A stretch of DNA of 64,000 bases from Vibrio furnissii CIP 102972 (GCF_000176175.1 NZ_ACZP01000014.1:1-64000); one strand, 5' to 3'; shown: positions 46,139-56,521, counted from the stretch's first letter. The notes: generated by a model not told the origin, from the sequence alone. Numbers and translations: made by a program.

Positions 46139-48049
46139 ATGACACTATACAAACAACTGGTCGCCGGCATGGTCACGGTACTGATTCTGTTGATGATTTG
46201 CGTATTCATCATCGAATTTAAGACCACCCGCAACAGCTTGGAGCAGCAGCAACGCTCAGAAGTCAGTAACACCATCAACACGGTGGGTTTGGCGCTCGCG
46301 CCGTATCTAGAGAACAAGGACACCGTGGCGGCCGAATCGGTCATCAACGCATTGTTTGATGGCAGTACCTATTCGGTGGTTCGCCTGACATTTCTGGATG
46401 ACGATGCAGAAATTGTTCGTTCCTACCCAATCAAACCAAGCCAAGTGCCTGACTGGTTCACCAATCTCGACCTGTTTGAACCCATCCATGATCGCCGCGT
46501 CGTGACCAGCGGTTGGCTACAACTGGCAGAAGTGGAAATTGTCAGCCATCCGGGCGAAGCGTATGCACAATTGTGGCAAGCCTTGATTCGCCTCTGCCTT
46601 GCATTCGGTTCCATTACCCTTGTTGGCCTGATTGCCATTGCGCTCATCGTGCGCCACGCGCTCAAACCGTTGCAAATGATTGTGCAGAAGATGGAGCAAA
46701 TCGCCCGCAACCAATTTGGGGAGCCGCTGCCTTTACCCGATACACGCGATTTAATCGCTGTAGTGGATGGTATCAACAGCATGTCTGCTCAAGTGGAAAA
46801 ATATTTCAAAGCGCAAGCGCAAGAAGCGCAGATGCTGCGTGAACGCGCCTACATCGACCCAGTGTCTCAATTGGGTAACCGCGCCTACTACATGAACCAG
46901 TTGAACGCTTGGCTCAGTGACAATGCCATCGGCGGTGTCGCCATTTTGCAAGCGCAGTTCATTAAAGATCTTTATGAAGAGAAAGGTTACGAAGCGGGTG
47001 ATGGCATGGTGCGCGATCTCGCAGCGCAACTGAAAGCCACCATCACCACGCCCAATGCCACCATTTCACGCATTTCGACCGAAGAGTTTGGCTTGATCTT
47101 GCCGAACTTGGATGAAAGCGAGCTACGTCTGGTCGCCGATGGACTCATCAATGCCATTCAAGTGGTCAACCCCGATCCAACCGGCATGGCGGCAGCAGAC
47201 GCTGCATTGGGCGTAGTACACAACAAAGACAATAAGACGTCGACCGAAATGTTGTCGCTGCTCGATAACGCCGTCGCAACCTCGAAAGCCAATCCAGAGA
47301 TCAAATACGGTTTTGTCACCAGCGCCACCAACCAAGTGGTCATGGGTAAACAGCAATGGAAAGCCTTGGTGGAAGAAGCCATTCATCACGATTGGGTCAC
47401 GTTCCGCTTCCAAGCGGCAAATAACAGCTGGGGTCAAACGTTCCACCGCGAAGTGTTTTCAGCCATTGAAAAAGACAACGAGCGTTACAGCGCCAACCAA
47501 TACCTGTTTGCGTTAGAACAACTGCACGCCAGCCACCTGTTTGACCAATATGTCTTACAAACCATGGCGGAGAAACTTGAATCAGGCGAACTCACCGACA
47601 CCCTCGCCATCAACATCGCGCAAAGCAGTATCGAGCAACCGAGCTTCATTCGCTGGGTGACGCAGTTGCTGGCGCGTCACAAAACCGTGTGCGACAAGCT
47701 GCATTTTGAAATTCCAGAAAGCTGCTTTGTCAATGCACCGCACCACACTGCGCTGTTCTGTCATGCGGTGCGTAGCGCGGGCGCGGGCTTTGGGGTCGAC
47801 AACTACGGGCGGAACTTCCAATCGCTGGATTACATCAATGAGTTCCGCCCCGATTACGTCAAACTCGATTACCTCTTCACTCACCATTTGGATGATGAGA
47901 AGCAGAAATTTACCCTCACTTCCATCTCGCGCACCGCGCACGATTTGGGCGTCACCACCATTGCGTCACGGGTGGAGACACAAGTGCAGCTTGATTTTCT
48001 GTCGGAGCATTTTATCGATGTGTTCCAAGGTTTTATTGTGGATAGATAA
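46139..48049 (+). CDS. lapD: c-di-GMP receptor LapD
   Basis: A 636-residue inner-membrane protein. Helix 1 is at about 7-27, a periplasmic LapD/MoxY-type domain follows (about 28-150, with the conserved GW near SGWLQLAEVEI), then helix 2 and HAMP (about 150-225). The GGDEF domain is degenerate (RISTEEFGL in place of GGDEF) and the EAL domain lacks its EAL signature (HREVFSAIE at that place). It therefore should bind but not make or break c-di-GMP. When bound, its periplasmic domain traps LapG and spares the adhesin; when c-di-GMP falls, LapG is freed. Confidence 0.95.
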   Translation: MTLYKQLVAGMVTVLILLMICVFIIEFKTTRNSLEQQQRSEVSNTINTVGLALAPYLENKDTVAAESVINALFDGSTYSVVRLTFLDDDAEIVRSYPIKPSQVPDWFTNLDLFEPIHDRRVVTSGWLQLAEVEIVSHPGEAYAQLWQALIRLCLAFGSITLVGLIAIALIVRHALKPLQMIVQKMEQIARNQFGEPLPLPDTRDLIAVVDGINSMSAQVEKYFKAQAQEAQMLRERAYIDPVSQLGNRAYYMNQLNAWLSDNAIGGVAILQAQFIKDLYEEKGYEAGDGMVRDLAAQLKATITTPNATISRISTEEFGLILPNLDESELRLVADGLINAIQVVNPDPTGMAAADAALGVVHNKDNKTSTEMLSLLDNAVATSKANPEIKYGFVTSATNQVVMGKQQWKALVEEAIHHDWVTFRFQAANNSWGQTFHREVFSAIEKDNERYSANQYLFALEQLHASHLFDQYVLQTMAEKLESGELTDTLAINIAQSSIEQPSFIRWVTQLLARHKTVCDKLHFEIPESCFVNAPHHTALFCHAVRSAGAGFGVDNYGRNFQSLDYINEFRPDYVKLDYLFTHHLDDEKQKFTLTSISRTAHDLGVTTIASRVETQVQLDFLSEHFIDVFQGFIVDR

Positions 48050-48060
48050 GGATGCACGCG

Positions 48061-50175
48061 ATGCAAGATACGCTGCTCAATTCCCTGATATACGTCAGCC
48101 GGTATTACGGCCTCGCCAATTCGCCGGAGGCGTTGGTGAACGGCCTGCCGCTTTCCGACGGCAAGCTGACGCCATTTTTATTCCCACGTGCTGCCGAGCG
48201 TGCGGGGCTGGTCGCCAAAGAAAATCGAGCTGAACTGAGTGCGATTCCACATTTGGTATTTCCGGTCGTCCTGCTACTCAAAAGTGGCGAAGCGTGCGTG
48301 CTCAGCAGCATCAACGAAGAGAAACAGGAAGCAGAAATTGTCACGGCCGAATCCGGCATGGTGCCCGTCGCCTACCCTTTGGCAGAATTGGCGGAGCGTT
48401 ACATTGGCCGCTATTTCATGGTCAAAAAGCAATTTCGTTACGACGAACGATCGCCAGAAGTACTCAAAACGCGCCACGGCCACTGGTTTTGGGGCACCAT
48501 TTGGCAATCCAAACGCATCTATCGAGACGTGTTGATCGCCTCCATTCTGATTAACCTGTTTGCGATTGCGGCCCCTATGTTTACCCGCTTGGTCTACGAC
48601 AAAGTGGTCCCCAACCTTGCGTTTGAAACCTTGTGGGTACTAGCCAGCGGCGTGTTCATCATCTTCTTGTTTGATTTAACCCTCAAGCTGCTGCGCAACT
48701 ACTTCATCGACGTGGCGGGGAAAAAGTCCGACATTCTGATTTCATCCAAACTGTTTGCCAAAGTGATGGGCATTCGCATGGAATCTCGCCCGCCGTCGGT
48801 TGGCGCATTTGCGCGTCATTTGCAGGAATTTGAATCGATTCGTGAATTCTTTACCTCTGCGACCATCGCGTCTCTGATCGACCTGCCATTTGCGCTGCTG
48901 TTCTTAACGCTGATTTGGCTGATGGCCGGCAATCTGGTGCTGGTGCCCGTCGCAGGTGTGGTGATTTTGATCGCCTATTCGCTGCTGATTCAAGCACCAC
49001 TGCGCCGCGCGATCGAAGAAGGATCGCGTCTGGCATCGCAAAAATATGCCAACCTGATAGAGAGCTTAGCGGGGTTAGAAACCCTGAAATTGTTTGGGGC
49101 GCAAAGCCAATTTCAATATCGCTGGGAAGAAGCGGTGGCGCACATGGCCAACTGGAACATCAAAAGCCGCCGCATCACCGATGGCATTCAAAACACCGCC
49201 GGTTTTGTCCAGCAGGCGTCGAACGTCGGCATGATCATTCTCGGTGTCTATCTGATTGCGGAAGGCGAACTCACCATGGGTGGTCTGATTGCCGCTACCA
49301 TGTTGAGCGGCCGCGCCATTGGCCCGCTGGTACAGCTTTCGTTGCTTTCCACCCGTTATAACCAAGCCAAATCATCACTGACAATCATTGAGCAAGTGAT
49401 GAGCATGCCGGACGAACAGGAAGAAGGAAAACGCTACATCCATCGCCCGATGATTCAGGGCAAAATTGAGCTGGATAAAGTGACGTTCCACGACCCAAAT
49501 TCGCCAGTGGCTTCGATTCGTGACCTGAGCGTCACCATCAATCCGGGTGAAAAAGTGGCGATTATCGGTCGTATCGGTTCAGGGAAAACGACTTTAGAAC
49601 GCCTCATTATGGGCCTCTATCAGCCAACCGAAGGTCACGTCCGAATTGATGATACCGACATCAAACAGCTTCATCATATTGATGTACGACGCAACATTGG
49701 CTGTGTGCCGCAAGAGAGCGTGCTATTTTACGGCACCATCCGTGACAACATCACTCTGGGTCGTCCATTGGCGGATGATCGCGATGTGATGGATGCTGCC
49801 AACCGCGCCGGTGTCACCGTGTTTACCCAACAAGATCCAGCGGGGCTTGAACGCCAAGTGGGTGAAGGCGGTTTACTGCTGTCGGGAGGACAACGTCAAG
49901 CGGTGGCCATTGCCCGTGCACTGCTTGGTAGACCACCCGTACTGCTGATGGATGAACCCACCAGCGCGATGGACAACCGCTCCGAAATGCAGATTAAGCA
50001 TCAGCTCAGCCAACTCACCTCGAGCGAAACCTTGGTGCTCATCACCCACAAAACCACCATGCTTGATGTGGTTGATCGGGTAATTGTGATGGAGAAAGGC
50101 TGCATCATCGCCGATGGCCCTAAAGAGATGGTGCTGAGCGATCTGCGTCATGGGAAGGTTCGTGCCGTCAATTAA
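48061..50175 (+). CDS. Type I secretion ABC transporter of the adhesin exporter (LapB-like)
   Basis: About 704 residues. The N-terminal part (about 1-130) is a C39-like domain without the catalytic Cys, as in RTX exporters. A six-helix transmembrane domain follows, then a nucleotide-binding domain with Walker A GRIGSGKTTLE, signature LLSGGQRQAVAIARALL and Walker B VLLMDEPTSAMDN. It powers adhesin export with the LapC- and LapE-like partners. AAGGA fits the ATG at 48061 rather than the one at 48052. Last gene of the operon; a strong terminator follows. Confidence 0.94.
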   Translation: MQDTLLNSLIYVSRYYGLANSPEALVNGLPLSDGKLTPFLFPRAAERAGLVAKENRAELSAIPHLVFPVVLLLKSGEACVLSSINEEKQEAEIVTAESGMVPVAYPLAELAERYIGRYFMVKKQFRYDERSPEVLKTRHGHWFWGTIWQSKRIYRDVLIASILINLFAIAAPMFTRLVYDKVVPNLAFETLWVLASGVFIIFLFDLTLKLLRNYFIDVAGKKSDILISSKLFAKVMGIRMESRPPSVGAFARHLQEFESIREFFTSATIASLIDLPFALLFLTLIWLMAGNLVLVPVAGVVILIAYSLLIQAPLRRAIEEGSRLASQKYANLIESLAGLETLKLFGAQSQFQYRWEEAVAHMANWNIKSRRITDGIQNTAGFVQQASNVGMIILGVYLIAEGELTMGGLIAATMLSGRAIGPLVQLSLLSTRYNQAKSSLTIIEQVMSMPDEQEEGKRYIHRPMIQGKIELDKVTFHDPNSPVASIRDLSVTINPGEKVAIIGRIGSGKTTLERLIMGLYQPTEGHVRIDDTDIKQLHHIDVRRNIGCVPQESVLFYGTIRDNITLGRPLADDRDVMDAANRAGVTVFTQQDPAGLERQVGEGGLLLSGGQRQAVAIARALLGRPPVLLMDEPTSAMDNRSEMQIKHQLSQLTSSETLVLITHKTTMLDVVDRVIVMEKGCIIADGPKEMVLSDLRHGKVRAVN

Positions 50176-50219
50176 TCACACATCTAATCGCGCCATCGCC
50201 ACATCATAATGAGCGCTTC

Positions 50220-50250
50220 AAAGCGACAGCCCTTCCGCTGTCGCTTTTTA
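50220..50250 (+). terminator. Terminator of the lap operon
   Basis: AAAGCGACAGC-CCTTCC-GCTGTCGCTTT is a perfect 11-bp stem followed by TTATTT. Confidence 0.93.
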
Positions 50251-50360
50251 TTTGCCCCGATAAAATCACGCAACGATTTAAATATTTTTTATTCTCGATC
50301 AGACTCTTACAGCACACTTCTGCTAAACTCTCACTTTTCAGTCTGGCGTAAAATTTCACT

Positions 50361-52514
50361 GTGCAGCTACTCAATCAACTTCGACTCTATTGGGCCAATA
50401 AAACCTTCAATTATTGCGTTCTGATCCTGATCACCTTGCTTGGTGTGGTTATCCCTGCCTGGCACTACAACCTCAATACGTGGGTCACGCCGCTGATTCT
50501 TGGGGTGATTGCAGCGGCATTGGCAGAGCGCGATGATAGTTTTACCGGCCGCCTCAAATCCATCACGCTAACGTTTATCTGTTTTGCGATCGCCGCATTC
50601 TCGATTGAAATTCTATTTCGCACACCGATTCTGTTTGCCATCGGTCTGTTCATCTCAACCTTTGGGTTTATCATGCTCGGCGCAATGGGTTCCCGTTACG
50701 CCAGTATCGCCTTTGGTTCGCTCTTGATCGCGATTTACACCATGTTGGGCGCCCACCAAAGCACCAACATTTGGTTCCAGCCACTCCTGCTGCTCACGGG
50801 GAGCGCTTGGTATTATTTGGTGTCGATGTTTTGGCATGCATTTTGGCCGATGCAGCCGGTACAACAAGATCTCGCCAACGTATTTGTGCAATTGGCCAAC
50901 TACTTTGAAGCGAAATCGAAGCTCTTTCATCCGGTGTCCAACCTCGTACCGCAGCCACATCGGATTACCGAAGCCAATTTAAATGCCGCCACGGTGAACG
51001 CACTCAACCAAGCGAAAGCCACGTTTTTGACCCGTTCCAAGCGCGGCCATGTCGACAGCACCAGTGACCGATTCCTGAAAATTTACTTTTTAGCGCAAGA
51101 CATTCACGAACGCGCCAGCTCAACCCATTATCGTTACCAAGATCTTGCCGATAACTTTGGCCGTACCGATGTGCTGTTTCGTTTTAGACACTTACTGGAA
51201 ACACAAGCCAAAGCGTGCCGCGAAATCGCGCACTCCATCCGCATTGGCCGCAGCTACCAGCATGGCAGCGAATCCGTGCTCGCCTTGGATGAATTGCAGC
51301 TTTCCCTGACGTATTTGCAAGAGCAGAAGCGCCCGGAATGGAAGATGCTTCTCGCTCAATTGGGATATTTATTCAATAACTTAGCCACCGTCGAGAAGCA
51401 GTTGTGTAACGTCAGTAACCCAGATGTTTCCAAACCAGAAGAAGACGTACTGGACGATACCGAAGCCCACACGCTCAAAACCTTGTGGCTACGAATTAAA
51501 GCTAACCTCAATCAAGATTCGTTGCTGTTTCGCCATGCCGTGCGCATGTCGATCGCCCTCACCTTGGGTTATGGCATCTTGCAGGGGTTGGGGCTGGAGC
51601 GTGGCTATTGGATTTTGCTCACGACACTGTTTGTCTGCCAGCCCAACTACGCCGCAACGCGCCAGAAGCTGACTTCTCGTATTATTGGGACACTGGCGGG
51701 GTTGTTGATTGGTGTGCCGCTGCTGACATTCTTCCCTTCTCAGGAAAGTCAGTTGGTGCTGATTGTCTTTTCCGGCGTGATGTTCTTTGCCTTTCGTCTC
51801 AACAATTACGGTTATGCCACCGGTTTTATCACCCTACTGGTGCTGTTCTGCTTTAACCAATTGGGCGAAGGATTTGCGGTTGTTCTACCCCGCCTTGCCG
51901 ACACATTGATTGGCTGCGCACTGGCCGTTGGCGCGGTGATTTTCATTCTGCCCGACTGGCAATCAAAACGCCTGCACAAAGTCATGGCCGACGCCATTGA
52001 TGCCAACAAACAGTATCTTGGGCAAATCATTGGCCAGTATCGAATTGGTAAGAAAGACAACCTCACCTATCGCATTGCCCGTCGGAATGCGCATAACCAA
52101 GATGCCGCGTTGGCAGCAGCAGTCAGTAACATGTTGGCAGAGCCCGGGAAATATCGCACAGCGACGGATGAAAGCTTCCGTTTCCTGACGCTAAATCATG
52201 CGTTGCTGAGCTACATTTCCGCATTGGGCGCGCACCGCACGCGCATCGACGATGAAACCGTGCACCAATTGGTGCTCGATTCCCATCGCGTCATTCACCA
52301 ACATCTGGATATTCTGTATCAGCAACTCTTCACGCATTGCGGCGACTGCGATACCAGCACGATCGAAGATGCGGGCCTCGAAAAACGACTGGCAGAATGG
52401 CGTGAAGAAGACGACAGTTCCGCTCGTATGGTACTGCAACAACTTCACCTGATTTATCGCATGCTTCCCGAACTTCACTCGCTCGCCAGCAAGTTTGCCG
52501 TACGAGTTGGTTAA
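50361..52514 (+). CDS. FUSC-family inner-membrane protein, YccS-like
   Basis: A 717-residue protein with two blocks of about five or six transmembrane helices (about 17-150 and 390-520), each followed by a long cytoplasmic region. The signature of the family is visible in YWILLTTLFVCQPNYAATRQKLTSRIIGTLAG. Relatives include YccS, YhfK and AaeB efflux proteins; the substrate is unknown. The start is a GTG. A perfect palindromic terminator follows. Confidence 0.88.
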   Translation: MQLLNQLRLYWANKTFNYCVLILITLLGVVIPAWHYNLNTWVTPLILGVIAAALAERDDSFTGRLKSITLTFICFAIAAFSIEILFRTPILFAIGLFISTFGFIMLGAMGSRYASIAFGSLLIAIYTMLGAHQSTNIWFQPLLLLTGSAWYYLVSMFWHAFWPMQPVQQDLANVFVQLANYFEAKSKLFHPVSNLVPQPHRITEANLNAATVNALNQAKATFLTRSKRGHVDSTSDRFLKIYFLAQDIHERASSTHYRYQDLADNFGRTDVLFRFRHLLETQAKACREIAHSIRIGRSYQHGSESVLALDELQLSLTYLQEQKRPEWKMLLAQLGYLFNNLATVEKQLCNVSNPDVSKPEEDVLDDTEAHTLKTLWLRIKANLNQDSLLFRHAVRMSIALTLGYGILQGLGLERGYWILLTTLFVCQPNYAATRQKLTSRIIGTLAGLLIGVPLLTFFPSQESQLVLIVFSGVMFFAFRLNNYGYATGFITLLVLFCFNQLGEGFAVVLPRLADTLIGCALAVGAVIFILPDWQSKRLHKVMADAIDANKQYLGQIIGQYRIGKKDNLTYRIARRNAHNQDAALAAAVSNMLAEPGKYRTATDESFRFLTLNHALLSYISALGAHRTRIDDETVHQLVLDSHRVIHQHLDILYQQLFTHCGDCDTSTIEDAGLEKRLAEWREEDDSSARMVLQQLHLIYRMLPELHSLASKFAVRVG

Positions 52515-52529
52515 ATATGCAACACGTTT

Positions 52530-52553
52530 AAAGAGGGCGAATTCGCCCTCTTT
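52530..52553 (+). terminator. Terminator of the yccS-like gene
   Basis: AAAGAGGGCGAA-TTCGCCCTCTTT is a perfect 24-base palindrome 15 bases after the stop codon. Confidence 0.85.
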
Positions 52554-52651
52554 GACGTTTTACTGGATATATCCTGACAATTTTCGGACAAAAAAACATC
52601 GTTCAAATACTAATTTTGTAGTCAGAAAAGTCCTACACGAGTAAGACAATC

Positions 52652-52873
52652 ATGGGATACGAATACGAAAGGTTGTTTCTGAGTCATCGGAACGCCATTC
52701 AAGGTATGAGAATGAACAGCGCTCAGTTTGAACAATTAAAATCACAATTAAAGTTAATGACACCCCAACAACTCAAGTCGTTGCAGGGTGAAATTCGTCA
52801 TTCATTGGAGCAAGAACAAACCACGTTGCTCACCGATGAAGAGATTGATGTGATTGCGAGCTTGTTTTCCTGA
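52652..52873 (+). CDS. Small cytoplasmic protein of unknown function
   Basis: A 73-residue, helical, Gln-rich protein without a signal or membrane segment. The core, NSAQFEQLKSQLKLMTPQQLKSLQGEI, looks conserved in style, and the end ..LLTDEEIDVIASLFS resembles a short regulatory helix pair. A start at the internal ATG 52712 would give 53 residues and is possible, since neither ATG has a strong ribosome-binding site. No family recognised. Confidence 0.6.
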   Translation: MGYEYERLFLSHRNAIQGMRMNSAQFEQLKSQLKLMTPQQLKSLQGEIRHSLEQEQTTLLTDEEIDVIASLFS

Positions 52874-52930
52874 GCGACTTGCACTTTTGAATCTCCGGAC
52901 GTAAGCTTTTAACAGTCAAGAGGAAAGCCA

Positions 52931-53215
52931 ATGCCTGTTTCAGCCGTACAACCAGGGTATTCAATCATCCAACAGTCATCCAAAATGGCCGAGGATGCTG
53001 CGCGTGAAATTCAGCAAAACAAAGCTTTCGAACCCACCCAACTGTCTGATAAAACCCTCGAGTTCAACAAAGTTGAGGTCGATAAACCGCGTCGTTCTGA
53101 TCCCATCGATCCGTTAGTCAAACTCAACCAATCCCAGCAGTACGCTCGAATCGGTACCAACGTGTTGCAACGCGATCAGGACATGATCGGCAGCCTCCTT
53201 GATATCAGCGTCTAA
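52931..53215 (+). CDS. Small protein with a flagellar-rod-like C-terminus, unknown function
   Basis: A 94-residue protein with no signal peptide. AAGAGGAAAG lies nine bases before the ATG. The C-terminal segment QQYARIGTNVLQRDQDMIGSLLDISV resembles, by eye, the C-terminal coiled-coil segment of flagellar rod and hook proteins (…DQMLGTLLDI). The middle is polar and likely disordered. No flagellar genes are near, so the likeness may mean a shared helix pattern only. Confidence 0.7.
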   Translation: MPVSAVQPGYSIIQQSSKMAEDAAREIQQNKAFEPTQLSDKTLEFNKVEVDKPRRSDPIDPLVKLNQSQQYARIGTNVLQRDQDMIGSLLDISV

Positions 53216-53336
53216 TTTGACACCGAACATTTAATGCGCGCTCTGACATCACGCAAATTGTCAGTGTGTGTGTCGACGTATTGAGTTTGTACCCTGCCTC
53301 GGTACAATGCCCCCAAATTTTTGAATCCGTATCCCT

Positions 53337-54599
53337 ATGCCAAAACTAAATCTGCATCGTCGTGAAGGCGCTACTGCCCTTCAGCATGCCTTGACGACCG
53401 ACCAGTTCACGTCTGCGTTAGAACCCAAACACACAAAACCTGCCACCAAGCTGACGGCCAGCCCCGCCTTAACGGAAAAGCACGTACAGCAGCGTTGGGA
53501 AAAGTTAGCACTCGACAGTGCACAAACCGTGTTGTTCGATCCGGTGACTGAGCAGCACATGGCGGCATACGACAAAAACATTGAATACTTCATCGGCACG
53601 GTGAAGGTGCCTGTGGGCGTGGCAGGTCCGCTGCGCGTGAATGGTTTGCACGCCAGCGGCGATTACTTGATCCCGCTGGCCACCACCGAAGCTGCGTTGG
53701 TGGCGTCTTATCATCGTGGGAGCCGGTTGATCACTGCCTCCGGGGGCGCCAGTGCCATGCTGCTCAACGAAGGCGTCACGCGCACTCCTGTGCTTGCGTT
53801 TTACAACCTCGCGCAAGCGGGGCAATTTGTCGCTTGGGTTACCACACAGTACGACGTGTTTAAATCACTGGCGCAATCAACAACTGCGCACGGTCAATTG
53901 CACGACATCAATGTCACCCTGGAAGGTAATCATGTCTACTTGGTATTTGAGTATTTGACGGGCGATGCTTCCGGGCAAAACATGGTGACGATTGCCACCA
54001 ACGCAGTATTTGACTTCATCATGCAGCATTCACCGATTGCGCCGGAATACGCGTTTCTCGATGGCAATTTGTCTGGCGACAAGAAAGCCAACAGTCATGT
54101 GTTACGCAGCGTACGCGGCAAGAAGGTGACGGCTGAAGTTCATTTAACGGCTGATTTGGTCAGAAAATATCTTCACACCACCCCCGAAAAAATGGTGCAG
54201 TTTGGTCACATGACAACGTTGGGCGGCGCGCTGAGTGGCAGCATCGGCGTGAATGCACATTATGCCAATGCGCTCGCAGCGCTGTACATTGCATGCGGCC
54301 AAGATGCTGCGTGCGTCGCGGAGTCAGCGATTGGGATCACGCGAATGGAACTCAACAAACATGGCGGTTTGTATGCCAGCGTCACCCTCCCCAACCTGAT
54401 GGTGGGCACCGTAGGCGGCGGCACAGGTTTACCGAGCCAAAAGGCGTGCTTGGACATTTTGGGACTCGCGGGGAATGGCAAGGCCAGAGCCTTGGCTGAA
54501 GTCGCCGCCGGGTTGTGTTTGGCTGGTGAACTATCCATCGTTGGCGCATTCAGCGCAGGGCACTTTTCTCGTGCGCATCATAAGCTGGCTCGCGGATAG
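53337..54599 (+). CDS. Hydroxymethylglutaryl-CoA reductase
   Basis: A 420-residue HMG-CoA reductase. The family motifs are FIGTVKVPVGVAGPL, TTEAALVASYHRGSRLI (catalytic Glu), DASGQNM, DGNLSGDKKANS (catalytic Lys) and GTVGGGTGLPSQ; GAFSAGHFSRAH near the end holds the catalytic His. The enzyme makes mevalonate from HMG-CoA with NADPH. The first 50 residues are variable. V. cholerae has this gene on chromosome II, but the full mevalonate pathway is not visible here, so its role in a Vibrio that also has the MEP route is unclear. Confidence 0.94.
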   Translation: MPKLNLHRREGATALQHALTTDQFTSALEPKHTKPATKLTASPALTEKHVQQRWEKLALDSAQTVLFDPVTEQHMAAYDKNIEYFIGTVKVPVGVAGPLRVNGLHASGDYLIPLATTEAALVASYHRGSRLITASGGASAMLLNEGVTRTPVLAFYNLAQAGQFVAWVTTQYDVFKSLAQSTTAHGQLHDINVTLEGNHVYLVFEYLTGDASGQNMVTIATNAVFDFIMQHSPIAPEYAFLDGNLSGDKKANSHVLRSVRGKKVTAEVHLTADLVRKYLHTTPEKMVQFGHMTTLGGALSGSIGVNAHYANALAALYIACGQDAACVAESAIGITRMELNKHGGLYASVTLPNLMVGTVGGGTGLPSQKACLDILGLAGNGKARALAEVAAGLCLAGELSIVGAFSAGHFSRAHHKLARG

Positions 54600-54674
54600 G
54601 TGTTCAACGCTGCGCGTTAAGTGCAGGCCTTACAAGCTCAACACATTAAAAATATCTAAAACATTCACGCATGA

Positions 54675-54703
54675 AAACGCCTTCTGTGAGAGAAGGCTTT
54701 TTT
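54675..54703. terminator. Terminator between the HMG-CoA reductase gene and modC
   Basis: GCCTTCT-GTGAG-AGAAGGC is a perfect 7-bp stem with six T to the right and AAAAC to the left, between two converging genes. Confidence 0.88.
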
Positions 54704-54704
54704 G

Positions 54705-55814
54705 TCACACGTGGCTAAGCACCACATCGCGCTGGGACACACTCACCCCTTTGATCTGCGCGTAAACTTCCATACCCGGCTGTAACGCCAAATCTTGCAG
54801 CGCCCACTCGGTAATTGTCGCCCAGAGGAAAATATCGGGGGCCAACGCCAACTTTAAAGCGATGCTTTTCTTATGTTCGCCCTGTTGATGATGTTCAATC
54901 TCATCAATGCGCGCCGACAAAATATTTCGAATTGAGGTTTTACCCGGTTTTTCTAAGGTCACCGATACGTCGTTGGCTCGAATCTGCAAGCGAATCGGCG
55001 CATTGAGTTCGCCATCAACCTGCTGAACCCAAAGCCCAACGTTGGGCGCCAATAACACTTGGGTCAAACCAAATTGATCATGATGCTGCGCGATGGTGCC
55101 GGAGAACAGCGTGCTCTGATCGCTGAAAGATTGCCAAGGGCGCATACTTTTAGATGACCACACCTGTTCAATCGGCCCAGACGCCACCACGCTGCCCTGA
55201 TCAATCACCACCAGATGATCGGCCAAACGCAGGATCTCATTCATGCTGTGCGTCACATACACAATGGGGATTTCGACTTGTTGCGCGAGCTGTTCAAGAA
55301 ACGGCATCACTTCGCGTTTACGCGGCATATCAAGCGATGCAAGTGGCTCATCCATCAACAATAAATCCGGTTGCGATAGCAATGCGCGGCCGATGGCCAC
55401 ACGCTGTTTCTCACCCCCAGACAACGCATTGGGATAACGATCCAGCAACGGTTCTAAGGCCAACAGCGCCACCACCGAAGCAAAATACGATGCATCTTTT
55501 CGCCGTACGCCATAATTTAAGTTGCCGCGCACCGTGTAGTGCGGAAACAAGCGCGCTTCTTGAAACACATACCCAATACGGCGGTGTTCAATCGGCAAGT
55601 TGATGCGCTGCTTGGTGCTGAACAACACGCGATCTTGAATCGCGATTTCACCGCTGTCCGGTGCAATCAAACCACTAATCACGTTAATCAGTGAGGTTTT
55701 GCCTGCGCCTGAGCGGCCAAAAATCGCGGTGATCCCTTTGCTGGGCAGCGCCAGTTGCACGTCAAACTGAGTCGCGCCTAAAGTTTTCGTAAACTGAACT
55801 TGCAACGCACTCAT
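54705..55814 (-). CDS. modC: Molybdate ABC transporter ATP-binding protein ModC
   Basis: A 369-residue ATPase. Walker A is [12 protein letters not shown], the signature [16 protein letters not shown] and Walker [13 protein letters not shown]. The C-terminal 90 or so residues form a TOBE/Mop-type molybdate-binding domain ([16 protein letters not shown]). It drives uptake through ModB. Its start overlaps the end of modB by four bases. Last gene of cobQ-modABC. Confidence 0.95.
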   Translation of the reverse strand: MSALQVQFTKTLGATQFDVQLALPSKGITAIFGRSGAGKTSLINVISGLIAPDSGEIAIQDRVLFSTKQRINLPIEHRRIGYVFQEARLFPHYTVRGNLNYGVRRKDASYFASVVALLALEPLLDRYPNALSGGEKQRVAIGRALLSQPDLLLMDEPLASLDMPRKREVMPFLEQLAQQVEIPIVYVTHSMNEILRLADHLVVIDQGSVVASGPIEQVWSSKSMRPWQSFSDQSTLFSGTIAQHHDQFGLTQVLLAPNVGLWVQQVDGELNAPIRLQIRANDVSVTLEKPGKTSIRNILSARIDEIEHHQQGEHKKSIALKLALAPDIFLWATITEWALQDLALQPGMEVYAQIKGVSVSQRDVVLSHV

Positions 55815-56521
55815 CGGCTGACTCCCAATTTATGTTTCATTCGTCGGCTCACCCACTCGGAAATAAACAAGGAGAGCAACGCAATGACGATGGAAATAAC
55901 GCACAGCCTAGCCGCTTCCATCTCTGCCCCTGGCGTTTCCAAAAAGTTATACATGGCAAGGGGAATGGTTTGCGTTTCACCCGGAATGTTCGACACAAAA
56001 CTGATGGTGGCACCAAACTCACCGAGGCTGCGTGCAAACGAGAGCATTACCCCCGTGATCACGCCCGGCAGCGTCAGCGGCAATGTGATAGTCACAAACA
56101 CTTTGAGCGGCGACGCGCCCAATGTGCGAGCGGCTTGCTCAAGTTTCGGATCCACGCCTTCGAGGCTCAGACGAATGGAGCGCACCATGAGTGGTAGCGC
56201 GATCACCACACACGCCAACACCGCGCCGCGCCAACTGAAGCTAAACGAGATACCAAACCACGCATTGAGCCACTGGCCAATCGCGCCTTGTTTGCCCATG
56301 GAAATCAGCAGCAAATACCCCACCACTACCGGTGGCAGCACCAATGGCAAGTGCACCAAACTGTCCAGTGCACTTTTACCGAAGAACTCTTTGCGCGCTA
56401 ACAACCAACCGATGCCCAGCCCGATGGGGAGCAGCCACAACACCGCATACCCAGCCACTTTCAGGCTGAGCAGCAATGCCGTGAGTTCGTAGTCGCTCAG
56501 GAGCGTGATATTACTCAGCAA
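55811..56521 (-). CDS. modB: Molybdate ABC transporter permease ModB
   Basis: A 236-residue inner-membrane permease with about five or six helices and the ModC-contact loop [46 protein letters not shown] is typical of ModB. It overlaps modA by 11 bases and modC by four, so the three are translationally linked. Imported molybdate would supply the molybdenum cofactor of NapA, encoded earlier in this window. Confidence 0.95.
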   Translation of the reverse strand: MLSNITLLSDYELTALLLSLKVAGYAVLWLLPIGLGIGWLLARKEFFGKSALDSLVHLPLVLPPVVVGYLLLISMGKQGAIGQWLNAWFGISFSFSWRGAVLACVVIALPLMVRSIRLSLEGVDPKLEQAARTLGASPLKVFVTITLPLTLPGVITGVMLSFARSLGEFGATISFVSNIPGETQTIPLAMYNFLETPGAEMEAARLCVISIVIALLSLFISEWVSRRMKHKLGVSR

